64,000 nucleotides of DNA from Nesterenkonia aurantiaca. GTDB lineage: Bacteria; Actinomycetota; Actinomycetes; Actinomycetales; Micrococcaceae. Positions 42,669 to 51,563 of the stretch are shown in pieces (the first letter of the stretch is position 1; each line of letters starts with the position of its first letter). A program made the translations under genes and the position numbers. The notes beneath the pieces are model-generated. The model was given only the letters and a program-made list of their open reading frames with translations, made no database searches and was not told the origin of the DNA. The stretch lies in the NCBI RefSeq assembly GCF_004364585.1, contig NZ_SOAN01000008.1, forward strand, positions 62,001-126,000. Direction: 5' to 3'.

Positions 42669-44060
42669 ATGCTTCTCGAACGGATCTACGACGAGGACCT
42701 CGCCCAGGCCAGCTACTTCATCGGCTGCCAGTCCAAGGGTGAGGCCATCGTCATCGACGCCCGCCGCGACAACAGCGAATACTTCGAGCTCGCCGAGCGC
42801 CACGGCATGCGCATCACCGCCGTGGCCGAGACCCACATTCACGCCGACTACCTCTCCGGCACCCGCGAGCTGGCAGCCGCGGCTGACGCGGAAGCCTACG
42901 TCTCCGGCGAAGGCGGCGAGGACTGGCAGTACGGCTTCGACGCCACCCGACTGAACCACGGGGACAAGATCACCCTGGGCAACATCACCATCGAGGCCCG
43001 CCACACTCCCGGTCACACCCCCGAACACCTGGTGTTCCTGGTGACCGACGGCGCCTTCAGCAACGATCCCGGCTACATGATCTCGGGAGACTTCGTCTTC
43101 GCCGGAGATCTCGGCCGCCCCGACCTGCTCGATGAGGCAGCCGGGGGAGTGGACACCCGCTTCGAGGGGGCCAAGCAGCTCTTCCGCAGCCTGAAGGAAC
43201 AGTTCCTCACCCTGCCCGATCACGTGCTGGTCTACCCCGGCCACGGCTCCGGCAGCGCCTGCGGCAAGGCGCTGGGCGCGCTGCCTGCCACCACGGTCGG
43301 CTACGAGCGCACCAACGCCTGGTGGGGCAAGCACCTGCGCAACGACGACGAGCAGGGCTTCATCGATGAGCTCCTCGACGGCCAGCCAGACGCGCACGCC
43401 TACTTCGGTCGGATGAAGCGCGAGAACAAGGAAGGCCCCGCAGTGCTCGGCCCGCTGAGCCCGCTGCAGGCCTTCACCTCGGACCAGGTGCGCAGCGCAC
43501 TGGAAGAGGACCGTGCGATCTTCGTGGACACCCGCACCAACGACGAGGTCAAGAAGGGCACCGTCCTCGCCGCACTGAACATCCCCGCCGGCGGCAAGTT
43601 CGCCAGCTACGGCGCCTGGGCCTACGACCCGGAGAAGGAGCAGCAGCCCCTGATCCTCCTGGCCGAGGATCAGGATCAGGCCGAGGACATGCGCAACCAC
43701 CTGATGCGAGTCGGCATCGATGCGGTCAAGGGCTACACGATCAGCCTCGCTGACCTGCCGCAGACCCAGCCCGCCACCATCACCCCCGCAGAGCTGGAAG
43801 ACTTCGAGCCGGCACTGCTGCTGGATGTGCGCAACAAGTCCGAGCACTCCGCAGGCCACGTCCCCGGCTCCAAGCAGCTCAGCGCCGGACGCGTGCTGTG
43901 GCACCAGGATCAGCTGCCTGCCAGCGGCCCGATCGTCACATACTGCCAGTCCGGTGTCCGGAACTCCGTGGCAGCCAGCGCGCTGCGCCGGGCCGGCCAC
44001 GACGTTCGCGAACTCGTCGGCAGCTACGCCGGCTGGTCGGACTGGAACACATCGCACTGA
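42669..44060 (+). CDS. MBL-fold persulfide dioxygenase-rhodanese fusion (CstB-like)
   Basis: A 463-residue enzyme that likely oxidises low-molecular-weight persulfides to thiosulfate or sulfite in the cytoplasm. The N-terminal metallo-beta-lactamase fold carries H56, H58 and D60 in ETHIHADYLSG, H116 in HTPGH, D141/D147 in GDFVFAGDLG, and H192. The middle (about 275-360) resembles a rhodanese domain without an active-site Cys. The C-terminal rhodanese (about 375-463) has C426 in YCQSGVRN. This matches the CstB layout of the staphylococcal cst operon. ATG 42669 follows AGGAAGGGA, with two operators just upstream. Confidence 0.88.
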   Translation: MLLERIYDEDLAQASYFIGCQSKGEAIVIDARRDNSEYFELAERHGMRITAVAETHIHADYLSGTRELAAAADAEAYVSGEGGEDWQYGFDATRLNHGDKITLGNITIEARHTPGHTPEHLVFLVTDGAFSNDPGYMISGDFVFAGDLGRPDLLDEAAGGVDTRFEGAKQLFRSLKEQFLTLPDHVLVYPGHGSGSACGKALGALPATTVGYERTNAWWGKHLRNDDEQGFIDELLDGQPDAHAYFGRMKRENKEGPAVLGPLSPLQAFTSDQVRSALEEDRAIFVDTRTNDEVKKGTVLAALNIPAGGKFASYGAWAYDPEKEQQPLILLAEDQDQAEDMRNHLMRVGIDAVKGYTISLADLPQTQPATITPAELEDFEPALLLDVRNKSEHSAGHVPGSKQLSAGRVLWHQDQLPASGPIVTYCQSGVRNSVAASALRRAGHDVRELVGSYAGWSDWNTSH

Positions 44061-44116
44061 CCAGCTGTTCTGGTCTGACAAGAAACGCACACTTCTCGAG
44101 AGGAACCACCAGCCCT

Positions 44117-44755
44117 ATGGCTAACACCACCACGACCACCACCCCGACGACGACGGCGGCCGCATCCCCGATGAGCCCCACCGAACTTGCCGAGAAGCTC
44201 CGCTCACAGGACGCCCCGCTGCTCGTCGACGTCCGCACCCCCGCGGAGCATGAGTCGCTGCGGGTCCCCGGGTCCCACAACGTCCCGCTGGATCTGCTGC
44301 AGAAGAACAAGGAGACCCTGGCCGAGCAGTTCAACTGCGAGGTGGTGCTGATCTGCCAGACCGGCAACCGCGCCAACCAGGCCCTGCAGCACCTGCGCGC
44401 CGCAGGAGTGGACTCCGCACGGGTGCTCGAGGGCGGCGTCGTCGCTATGGAAGCACAGCACAGCCAGCACACGCACCGTGGTCAGCAGCGCTGGGCCATG
44501 GACCGTCAGGTCCGGATGGTCGCAGGGTCGCTGGTGCTCACCGGGTTCCTGGGCGGGAAGCTGATCTCACCGAAGGTCGGCTACCTGGCCGGCGCGATCG
44601 GTGCCGGGCTGACCTTCTCCGCGCTCACCGATTCCTGTGCGATGGCCGCGGCGCTGAACAAGATGCCGTGGAACAAGGTGGAAGCTGACCCGACCGTCGA
44701 GAAGTTCCTGGCGGGGATCCCACGCTCCACCCAGATCCAGGCGCCGCGGGGGTGA
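44117..44755 (+). CDS. Rhodanese with C-terminal DUF2892-like membrane region
   Basis: A 212-residue sulfurtransferase. After a Thr-rich start it has a rhodanese domain (about 18-115) with active-site C80 in ICQTGNRANQ, then about two membrane helices (about 134-175) of the DUF2892 type. It probably moves sulfane sulfur at the membrane between thiols and the dioxygenase. The stop overlaps the GTG of the permease. Confidence 0.85.
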   Translation: MANTTTTTTPTTTAAASPMSPTELAEKLRSQDAPLLVDVRTPAEHESLRVPGSHNVPLDLLQKNKETLAEQFNCEVVLICQTGNRANQALQHLRAAGVDSARVLEGGVVAMEAQHSQHTHRGQQRWAMDRQVRMVAGSLVLTGFLGGKLISPKVGYLAGAIGAGLTFSALTDSCAMAAALNKMPWNKVEADPTVEKFLAGIPRSTQIQAPRG

Positions 44756-45594
44756 GCACCGGCCTCATCCTGGCGATGATCCTCGCCGTCGGGATCGGCA
44801 TATCGCTGGGCCTGCTCGGCGGCGGGGGCACCATCCTGGCGGTCCCGCTGCTGACGTATGTGGCCGGGATGCCGCCGAAGGAAGCGATCGCCGCTTCGAT
44901 GTTCATCATCGGAGTCACTTCGGCGGTCAGCGTGGTCGCTCACGCCAAGCGGGGCAACGTCCAGTGGCGCACCGGATTCATCTTCGGCGGAGCCGCAATG
45001 GCGGGAGCCTTCGGCGGCGGACTGCTGGGGAGCCGGCTGCCCGGCGTCGTGCTGATGGTGGCCTTCGGCATCATGATGGTCGCCACCGCGCTGGCCATGA
45101 TCCTGGACCGCCGGGCCAAGCCGGCCGGGGCGCCGCGGAAGAAGCTGCCGCTGGGAAAGATCATCATCGAAGGACTCGTGGTCGGGCTGGTGACTGGCAT
45201 GGTCGGCGCCGGGGGAGGTTTCCTGGTGGTCCCGGCGCTGGTGCTGCTGGGTGGGCTCTCGATGCCCGCCGCGGTGGGCACCTCGCTGCTGATCATCTCG
45301 ATGAAGTCCTTCACCGGACTCGCCGGTTATCTGACCTCGGTGAGCATCGACTGGGGTCCGGTGCTGATCATCACGGTGATCACCGTGATCGGCGCCCTGA
45401 TCGGGACCGCGATCGGCAAGCACGTTCCGGAGAAGGCGCTGAAGAAGGCCTTCGGGTATCTGGTGCTGGCCATGGGCGTGGTGGTGTTCCTTCAGGAGCT
45501 GCCGCTCGCCTACGGCGTGGGTGCAGCAGTGGCCATCGTGGCGCTGCTCGGGACCTTGTTCTACCGCCGGCGCGGCGATCAGCTGGCATCATAG
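44752..45594 (+). CDS. TSUP-family sulfite/sulfur-anion exporter
   Basis: A 280-residue TauE/SafE-type permease with about eight helices and two copies of the family's glycine-rich motif (SLGLLGGGGTILAVPLL and MVGAGGGFLVVPALVLLGG). In a cst-like operon it most likely exports sulfite or thiosulfate. GTG start overlaps the rhodanese gene. Confidence 0.85.
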   Translation: MSTGLILAMILAVGIGISLGLLGGGGTILAVPLLTYVAGMPPKEAIAASMFIIGVTSAVSVVAHAKRGNVQWRTGFIFGGAAMAGAFGGGLLGSRLPGVVLMVAFGIMMVATALAMILDRRAKPAGAPRKKLPLGKIIIEGLVVGLVTGMVGAGGGFLVVPALVLLGGLSMPAAVGTSLLIISMKSFTGLAGYLTSVSIDWGPVLIITVITVIGALIGTAIGKHVPEKALKKAFGYLVLAMGVVVFLQELPLAYGVGAAVAIVALLGTLFYRRRGDQLAS

Positions 45595-45627
45595 AGACCA
45601 ATCAGTGCGAGGAGCAGGGAGAGAACC

Positions 45628-45906
45628 ATGAGAGAAGCCGATCCGGAGACTCAGCGCAAGATCGTGAACCGTCTGAAGCGGGCCCGCGGTCAGTTGGACT
45701 CGGTGATCAACGCCGTGGAGAACGGCGGCAGCTGCCGCGATGTGGTCACCCAGCTCGCGGCGGTGTCCACCGCCCTGGACCGGGCTGGGTTCAGCGTGGT
45801 CTCCTCGGCGATGCAGTTCTGCGTCACCGACCCTGAGCGTGCCGCAGAGACCGAGGACGGGCTGACCGTGGAGGAGCTCGAGAAGCTCTTCCTCTCGCTC
45901 TCCTGA
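45628..45906 (+). CDS. CsoR-family repressor, CstR-like persulfide sensor
   Basis: A 92-residue, all-helical repressor of the CsoR/FrmR family. It has C36 (GGSCRDVV) and C65 (MQFCVTDP), but the copper-ligand histidine expected at position 61 is Ala. Two cysteines without the histidine is the signature of CstR, which senses persulfides by forming a di- or trisulfide between the Cys pair. It is the last gene of the sulfur operon and probably represses it through the operators at 42594 and 42626. ATG 45628 follows GGGAGAG. Confidence 0.85.
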   Translation: MREADPETQRKIVNRLKRARGQLDSVINAVENGGSCRDVVTQLAAVSTALDRAGFSVVSSAMQFCVTDPERAAETEDGLTVEELEKLFLSLS

Positions 45907-45964
45907 GCAGCGTGGCCGCCGCCCCCGTTCTCCACGAACTGGCTGCGGCCCTGAGAGGACAGAG

Positions 45965-46882
45965 ATGACGCTGTTGGTCATGGGGTCGGTGAACCGGGAC
46001 ATCACCGCGCAGCTTCCGGAGTTCCCGCAGCCTGGAGAGACGCTGCTGGCCACCGGCTCGGAGACCGCCACCGGCGGCAAGAGCGCGAACCAGGCCGTGG
46101 CCGCCGCGATGGTCGGCGCCCGGGCGCATCTGATCGCGCGCTGCGGGTCCGACGCCGCCGGCGCCGAGGCGGTGCGCTCGCTGCGCGAGGTCGGGGTGCA
46201 CGTCGACGCCGTCACCCCGGGCCGCGCGGCTCAGGGGACGGCGTTCATCGCCGTGCGCACCGACGGGGAGAACACCATCGTGGTGGTCCCCGGCGCGAAC
46301 GCGGAACTCCGGGCGCAGGACTGCCCGCAGCACCTGCTGGAGAAGGCGGAGTGGATCCTGCTCAGCCTGGAGGTCCCGCTGGCCACCGTCCTGGAGACCG
46401 CCGCGCGGGCCCGCGCTGCGGGGGTCAAGGTCGCGCTGAACGCGTCCCCGTCACCGGGGCAGCCGCTGGATCTGCGCGATGTGGACCTGGTGATCGTCAA
46501 CGAGGGTGAAGCCGCCGCGCTGTTGGCCGGTGCCGGCGCGGCGGAGCCTGGTTCTCAGCCTGAGGACCTCGCAGCCGCGCTGGGCCTGGAGACCCTGATC
46601 GTCACCCGCGGGGCGGCCGGGGCGAGCATCCACGCTTGCGGCCACGCGACGGTCCAGGTGCCCAGCGTGGAGGTCCAGGCAGTCGACACCAGCGGCGCGG
46701 GTGACGCGTTCACCGGCGCCCTGCTCGGGCGGATCACCTGCGGGGACAGCCTGGAGACGGCATCAGCCATCGCCGCCCGGTTTGCTGCCTCGGCAACCAC
46801 TCGCGTGGGCGCCCAGGCCTCCTACCCGCGGGACTTCCAGGTCGATGAACCCTCGGTCTTCACCGTCGCGAGAGATTCGTGA
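45965..46882 (+). CDS. PfkB-family carbohydrate kinase, ribokinase-like
   Basis: A 305-residue sugar kinase with the ribokinase signatures GGKSANQAVAAAM (about 38-50) and VDTSGAGDAFTGALLG (about 240-255, with the catalytic Asp). Ribose is the likeliest substrate, but no ribose transporter is nearby. Its 3' end overlaps the convergent oxidoreductase by 23 bases. Confidence 0.86.
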   Translation: MTLLVMGSVNRDITAQLPEFPQPGETLLATGSETATGGKSANQAVAAAMVGARAHLIARCGSDAAGAEAVRSLREVGVHVDAVTPGRAAQGTAFIAVRTDGENTIVVVPGANAELRAQDCPQHLLEKAEWILLSLEVPLATVLETAARARAAGVKVALNASPSPGQPLDLRDVDLVIVNEGEAAALLAGAGAAEPGSQPEDLAAALGLETLIVTRGAAGASIHACGHATVQVPSVEVQAVDTSGAGDAFTGALLGRITCGDSLETASAIAARFAASATTRVGAQASYPRDFQVDEPSVFTVARDS

Positions 46883-48515
46883 CCGCAGGTCCTTCCAGCA
46901 GCTCCCCGTCGGCGGCGAAGCGCGAGCCGTGCAGCGGGCAGTCCCAGGACAGGGCCGCGTCGTTCCACTTCAGCACCCCACCCAGGTGGGGGCAGACGGC
47001 GGAGACCTTGCAGGTCTGACCGTCCACGGTGGAGACCCCGACCGGTTTCCCGTGATCGCGGCCCACCTGGCCCTCGCCCTCGGCAGGGAGATCCTCGGGC
47101 AGGGCGTGAAGCTCGGCGCCGACCCAGCCGGCCACCAGGGTTCCGCCGACCTCGAGGTTGTCCTTGATCCCGGTGAACACATCGGAGGGTGTGACCGCAC
47201 GTGCGCTCAGCGTCTCGGCCCAGGCCATATGCCCGCCGAGGATCTGCGCAGAGATGGCCAGGGCGGCGGCCACCGCGTTGGACATGCCCCACTTGTTGTA
47301 TCCGGTGGCCAGGTAGATCTTACCGCCGCCGCGGGGCAGTGTGCCGAAGAACGGGATGTACTGCGCCGTGCGGTAGTCCTGGGCGGACCAGACGTGGGTG
47401 CGCTGGGCGCCGGGGAAATGCTCCTGCGTCCAGGCCTCGAGGTCATCCACGGCGGCGCGCTCTGAGGGTGACCGGCCGACTCCGTGGTCGTTGCCGCCGA
47501 TCAGCAGCAGCTCCTCGCCATGGACCGGGACGGTGCGCAGGGTCCGGCCTGGGGTGTCGGCGCTGAGGTACATGCCCTTCGGGATGCTGACCGGAGCCCC
47601 GGGCACCCGGTATGTCATCGCGTAGGAGCGGTGGGGCTTGAGCTTGGCGAAGTAGCCGCCGCGATCGAGCACCGGGACCCCGGTGGCGAGCATCAGTCGA
47701 CCCGCGGTCACCGGTCCCTGTGAGGTCTCGATGGTCAGCGGCGCCTCATCCACCGCCGGGTCCAGCGGGGAGCCCTCGGTGTCGTCCTCGGCAGAGGCCC
47801 GCGGAGTTCCCGAGTGGGATCCTGCTGCGGCACCTGTGCCTGCTGAGTCACCGTCAGGTCCGTTCGAGGTTGCCCCGGTCACCCGCACGCCATCGATGAG
47901 TTCCCCGCCGCGTTCGCGCAGCTCGGCGGCCAGAGCGGCCAGCACCTCCATGGGGTGGAACTGGGTCTGCTTTGCCAGGGCCACGGCCCCGCTGACCTCG
48001 AACGGCAGATCGGTCTGATCGGTCCAGGTCACCGGCAGCCCAGCCTCTTGGCAGGCGGCGAACTCCGCGTCCACGGCGGAGAGGCCGGATTCGGTGGTGG
48101 CATAGGTGTAGGCCGTGCGCTGCTGATACGGCACCCCGTGTTCCTGCATGTAGCGCACCAACCAGGAAACACCCTCATGGTTGCCGTCCACATAGGCCTG
48201 GAGCACCTCAGCCGAGTGGTGCTTGCGGATGTCGGAGAGGGTGGTGCCCTGGAGCAGCGAGAGCTTCGCGGTGGTGTTGCCGGTGGCGACGACGCCGACC
48301 GCCCGGGCCTCGAGCACCGCGACCTTGTGCCCGGCTCGGGCCAGGAGCACCGCCGTGGTCAACCCGGTCAGCCCGGCTCCGGCGACGACGGTGTCATAGT
48401 GCGCACCCTCGGTGAAGGAGTCGGTCGGGATGGACTCGGGGGAGTAGCTGTCCAGCCAGACCGAGCGGTGCGTGTTTGAGGGCTCGTGGGCGGTGTGCGG
48501 GGTCTGCGAGTTCAC
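46860..48515 (-). CDS. FAD-dependent oxidoreductase with C-terminal Rieske domain
   Basis: A 551-residue protein of the DAO fold with the dinucleotide motif VVAGAGLTGLTTAVLLARAG (about 43-62) and a C-terminal Rieske 2Fe-2S domain (about 455-550) with CPHLGG and CPLHGSRF. Proteins of this build are widespread in soil actinobacteria; the substrate is unknown. A Gly/Ser-rich acidic insert occurs near 230-255. I chose GTG 48515 with GAGGAAGGA upstream over a longer frame. Confidence 0.86.
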   Translation of the reverse strand: MNSQTPHTAHEPSNTHRSVWLDSYSPESIPTDSFTEGAHYDTVVAGAGLTGLTTAVLLARAGHKVAVLEARAVGVVATGNTTAKLSLLQGTTLSDIRKHHSAEVLQAYVDGNHEGVSWLVRYMQEHGVPYQQRTAYTYATTESGLSAVDAEFAACQEAGLPVTWTDQTDLPFEVSGAVALAKQTQFHPMEVLAALAAELRERGGELIDGVRVTGATSNGPDGDSAGTGAAAGSHSGTPRASAEDDTEGSPLDPAVDEAPLTIETSQGPVTAGRLMLATGVPVLDRGGYFAKLKPHRSYAMTYRVPGAPVSIPKGMYLSADTPGRTLRTVPVHGEELLLIGGNDHGVGRSPSERAAVDDLEAWTQEHFPGAQRTHVWSAQDYRTAQYIPFFGTLPRGGGKIYLATGYNKWGMSNAVAAALAISAQILGGHMAWAETLSARAVTPSDVFTGIKDNLEVGGTLVAGWVGAELHALPEDLPAEGEGQVGRDHGKPVGVSTVDGQTCKVSAVCPHLGGVLKWNDAALSWDCPLHGSRFAADGELLEGPAVTNLSRR

Positions 48516-48653
48516 AGGTGGTCCTTCCTCAGGGGCTGCCGGTGGCCGGTAGCTGACCTCCGGCAATGGTCCTCATCCTGGTGGCTGGACCTGGGAGTAT
48601 CCAGGATCACCGCCCGCGCAGCAGCACGCGGAGGCGGCTCGGATCAGCCCGGA

Positions 48654-50843
48654 TCAGCCACGCATGCCCAGTGCGAAGGGCAACACCTCGGCCGCCCCCG
48701 CGCCGCGCAGCTCCCGGGCGGCCACGGTGAGCGTCCAGCGCGAGACGACCTCGTCATCGACCAGCAGCACCGAGGCGCCGTCGATCTGCTCGGCAAGCGC
48801 CGAGGGCACCGCGAACTTCCCCAGCAGTCCGGCCAGCCGGAAGGCGCTGTTGGTGTCCGGAGTGCTCGTGGGGCCACCCTCGGCCCACTCCAGTGCCCCC
48901 GCGTAGGGCAGCCGTCCGACCTGGGCCAGCGCCCGGGCGATGGAGTCCACCAGCACCGGATGCCTCCGTGAGGGCATCGAGACGACGACGTCGGGTCGCC
49001 GCGCCCAGCCCCATTCAGCCAGGACCCGGATCGCTCCGCGCACCAGCTGCTCGGAGACCTCGGCGTCGGCGCCCTGGAGCGCCTCGCGCACCGGGGTGCC
49101 CCAGCCGAGGTCGCTCAGCCGGGCGAGGGCCCGTCCGGGCTGGGCCTGCGCCTCCGCCGGCAGCTTGCCCTTGAGTCCGATGCCCAGGGCGTTGAGCCCG
49201 GTGGGCCACTGCTTGCGTGGGGCGATCTCCAGACCGACCCGGTCCAGGCTGTCCTTGGCCTCGGACAGCGCGGACTGGGAGACGTCGTGCGGGAACCAGG
49301 TGTCTGCGCAGGTGTCGCAGCGACCGCAGGGCTGGGCCTCCTCGTCGTCGAGGGCATGGGCCAGGAAGACCATCCGGCAGACCCCGGCGGGGAGCCGCTC
49401 GTAGTCGAGCATGAGCTGCTGCTCGGCCCGGCGCATCGCCAGGATGGTGTCATAGCGTTCGGCGTCGTAGGTCCAGGGGCGCCCGGTGGAGAGCCAGCCG
49501 CCGGAGACCCGGCGGACGCTGCCGTCGACCTCTAAGACCTTGAGCAGCAGCTCCAGCGGGGAGCGGCGGATCTCCACCATGGCCTCGAGCTTGGCGACCG
49601 AGAGCGTGGTCTCCGGGGAGAGGGCTCCGAGCACGGCGTCGGCGCGCTCCTGGGTGGGCATCGAGGCCTGGGCGAAGTACTCCCAGATCCGGATGTCCTC
49701 CTTGCCGGGCATCAGCAGCACGTCGGCGCTGTCCACGGCGCGTCCGGCACGGCCGATCTGCTGGTAATAGGAGACCGGGGAGGAGGGGGCGCCGAGGTGG
49801 ACCACGAAACCGAGGTCGGGTTTGTCGAATCCCATGCCCAGCGCGCTGGTCGCGATCAGGGCCTTCACGGTGTTGTCCTTCAACGCCTGCTCCAGCTGCT
49901 GGCGCTCATCCGGGTCGGTCTGCCCGGTGTAGGCCGCGACCTGATAGCCGTGGGCATTGAGGTGCGCGGCGAGATCGGTGGCCTGGGAGATGGTCAGCGC
50001 GTAGACGATCCCGCTGCCGGTGAGGTCCTTCAGGTGCTGGGTCAGCCAGGCGATGCGCTGCTCGGAATCCGGCAGCGAGAGCACGCCGAGGCGCAGGGAT
50101 TCGCGGCTGAGCGTGCCGCGCAGCACCATGACCTCCTGATCAGGCTCCTGAGCTGCGGCGGCTTCGCCCGAGGCTTCCCCCGCAGGGGTGAGCTGGGCAG
50201 CGATGTCATCGACCACCCGGGAGTTCGCAGTGGCGGTGGTGGCCAGCACCGGGACCTCGGCGGGGAGGTTGCGCACGATCTCCCCGATCCGCCGGTAGTC
50301 CGGCCGGAAGTCGTGACCCCAGTCGGAGATGCAGTGCGCCTCATCGACCACGAGCATGCCCATGCGCTGCAGCAGCCCGGGGAGCACCTCGTCGCGGAAG
50401 CGCGGGTTGGCCAGGCGTTCTGGGGAGATCAGCAGCACGTCGAGCTCGTCGTTGCGCAGGGATTCCATGATGGAGTCCCACTCGTGGGCGTTCGCCGAGC
50501 TGACCGCCTGGGCGCGCACCCCGGCGCGAGTGGCGGCGGCGATCTGGTCACGCATCAGCGCGATCAGCGGGGAGACGATCAGGCTGACCCCGCGTCCGCG
50601 GCTGCGCAGCAGGTGCGCGGCGAGGAAGTAGACCGCTGACTTTCCCCAGCCGGTCTTCTGTACCACCAGCACCCGGCGTCGATCCTGGACCAGCGCGGAG
50701 ATCGCCTCGAACTGGCCGTCCCGGAAGTCCACCTCGGCTCCGGCGAGGGCGGCCAGGCGCTCGCGGGCCTCGGTGTAGAAGGCCGGATCACGCTCGGCGG
50801 CGGAGGAGTCAGGGCGGGCTGTGTTCGTGCTGGAGATGCTCAC
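48654..50843 (-). CDS. RecQ-family DNA helicase with C-terminal phosphoribosyltransferase-like domain
   Basis: A 729-residue superfamily 2 helicase that unwinds DNA 3'-5'. P-loop TGWGKSAV (64-71), DEAH at 167-170, motif VI QQIGRAGRA, then the RecQ zinc region with CGRCDTCAD and a winged helix. The last 60 residues (SVLLVDDEVVSRWTLTVAARE) read like the PRPP-binding loop of a type I phosphoribosyltransferase, so the protein appears to be a fusion. GTG start. Whether the PRT-like part is catalytic is unknown. Confidence 0.88.
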   Translation of the reverse strand: MSISSTNTARPDSSAAERDPAFYTEARERLAALAGAEVDFRDGQFEAISALVQDRRRVLVVQKTGWGKSAVYFLAAHLLRSRGRGVSLIVSPLIALMRDQIAAATRAGVRAQAVSSANAHEWDSIMESLRNDELDVLLISPERLANPRFRDEVLPGLLQRMGMLVVDEAHCISDWGHDFRPDYRRIGEIVRNLPAEVPVLATTATANSRVVDDIAAQLTPAGEASGEAAAAQEPDQEVMVLRGTLSRESLRLGVLSLPDSEQRIAWLTQHLKDLTGSGIVYALTISQATDLAAHLNAHGYQVAAYTGQTDPDERQQLEQALKDNTVKALIATSALGMGFDKPDLGFVVHLGAPSSPVSYYQQIGRAGRAVDSADVLLMPGKEDIRIWEYFAQASMPTQERADAVLGALSPETTLSVAKLEAMVEIRRSPLELLLKVLEVDGSVRRVSGGWLSTGRPWTYDAERYDTILAMRRAEQQLMLDYERLPAGVCRMVFLAHALDDEEAQPCGRCDTCADTWFPHDVSQSALSEAKDSLDRVGLEIAPRKQWPTGLNALGIGLKGKLPAEAQAQPGRALARLSDLGWGTPVREALQGADAEVSEQLVRGAIRVLAEWGWARRPDVVVSMPSRRHPVLVDSIARALAQVGRLPYAGALEWAEGGPTSTPDTNSAFRLAGLLGKFAVPSALAEQIDGASVLLVDDEVVSRWTLTVAARELRGAGAAEVLPFALGMRG

Positions 50844-50937
50844 GTGACCACTCTGTCACAGGGGTGGGACACGGGCGCGAGCCTTCGAGCACGCCGACCT
50901 CAGCGCCCCATGACATGGGTTCGGGGACGCGACGTGA

Positions 50938-51294
50938 TCAGCTCGGCGCGTCCTGCGCGCGCAGCGCGCGGGTGATCTCGACCCACCGTCGCAGGAACGC
51001 CGGCTCGTCGAGCCGTCGTCGTCGTATCCAGGAGGTGACCTCGTCGTTGGACTTGCTCGCATTGCAGGACGCGCAGGCCGGCACGACGTTCTCCAGCGTG
51101 TAGCGGCCACCCCGCGAGATGGGGGAGACACAGTCCTTCTGGAGCGGAGCGCCCTCGGTGCCGCAGTAGGCACAGCATGCCCAGGCCTCAAGGATGCGGA
51201 ACCACTGCTCCTGAGTCAGGTCGCTGCCCGAGGCGGCGACGCGTCTGCTCCGCCGGCGCGCAGCGCGGGCGCGGCGAGTGTGACGAACCGGCAT
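50938..51294 (-). CDS. HNH endonuclease-domain protein
   Basis: A 118-residue protein with an HNH nuclease fold: CAYCG and CASCN zinc pairs flank SPISRGGRYTLENVVPAC. The N-terminus is strongly basic. It may be a standalone repair, restriction or homing-type nuclease. ATG 51292-51294. The 269 bases to the deacetylase show no clear element. Confidence 0.8.
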   Translation of the reverse strand: MPVRHTRRARAARRRSRRVAASGSDLTQEQWFRILEAWACCAYCGTEGAPLQKDCVSPISRGGRYTLENVVPACASCNASKSNDEVTSWIRRRRLDEPAFLRRWVEITRALRAQDAPS

Positions 51295-51563
51295 GGCCCG
51301 AGATTAGCATCGCGCGGTCAGCACGCTGGGGACCCCATGACCCACAAATCGCTGCGCGCTCAGGCGCACGTGGCGGACGAGCGGCGTTCCAAGACACCCA
51401 CTCTGAGGCCTGATTGCGCTGAGTCCTCGAAGGCCCAGCATCACCGTGTCCTGTGAAAGAGCTCACTCAAATCAGTAGAACTGCCGATGCCTTCGCCGCA
51501 GCGCGGCCGGATGCTGAGACCAGCCGAACACCGGCGCTCAGGCCAGAAGAGAGGAACGACCTC

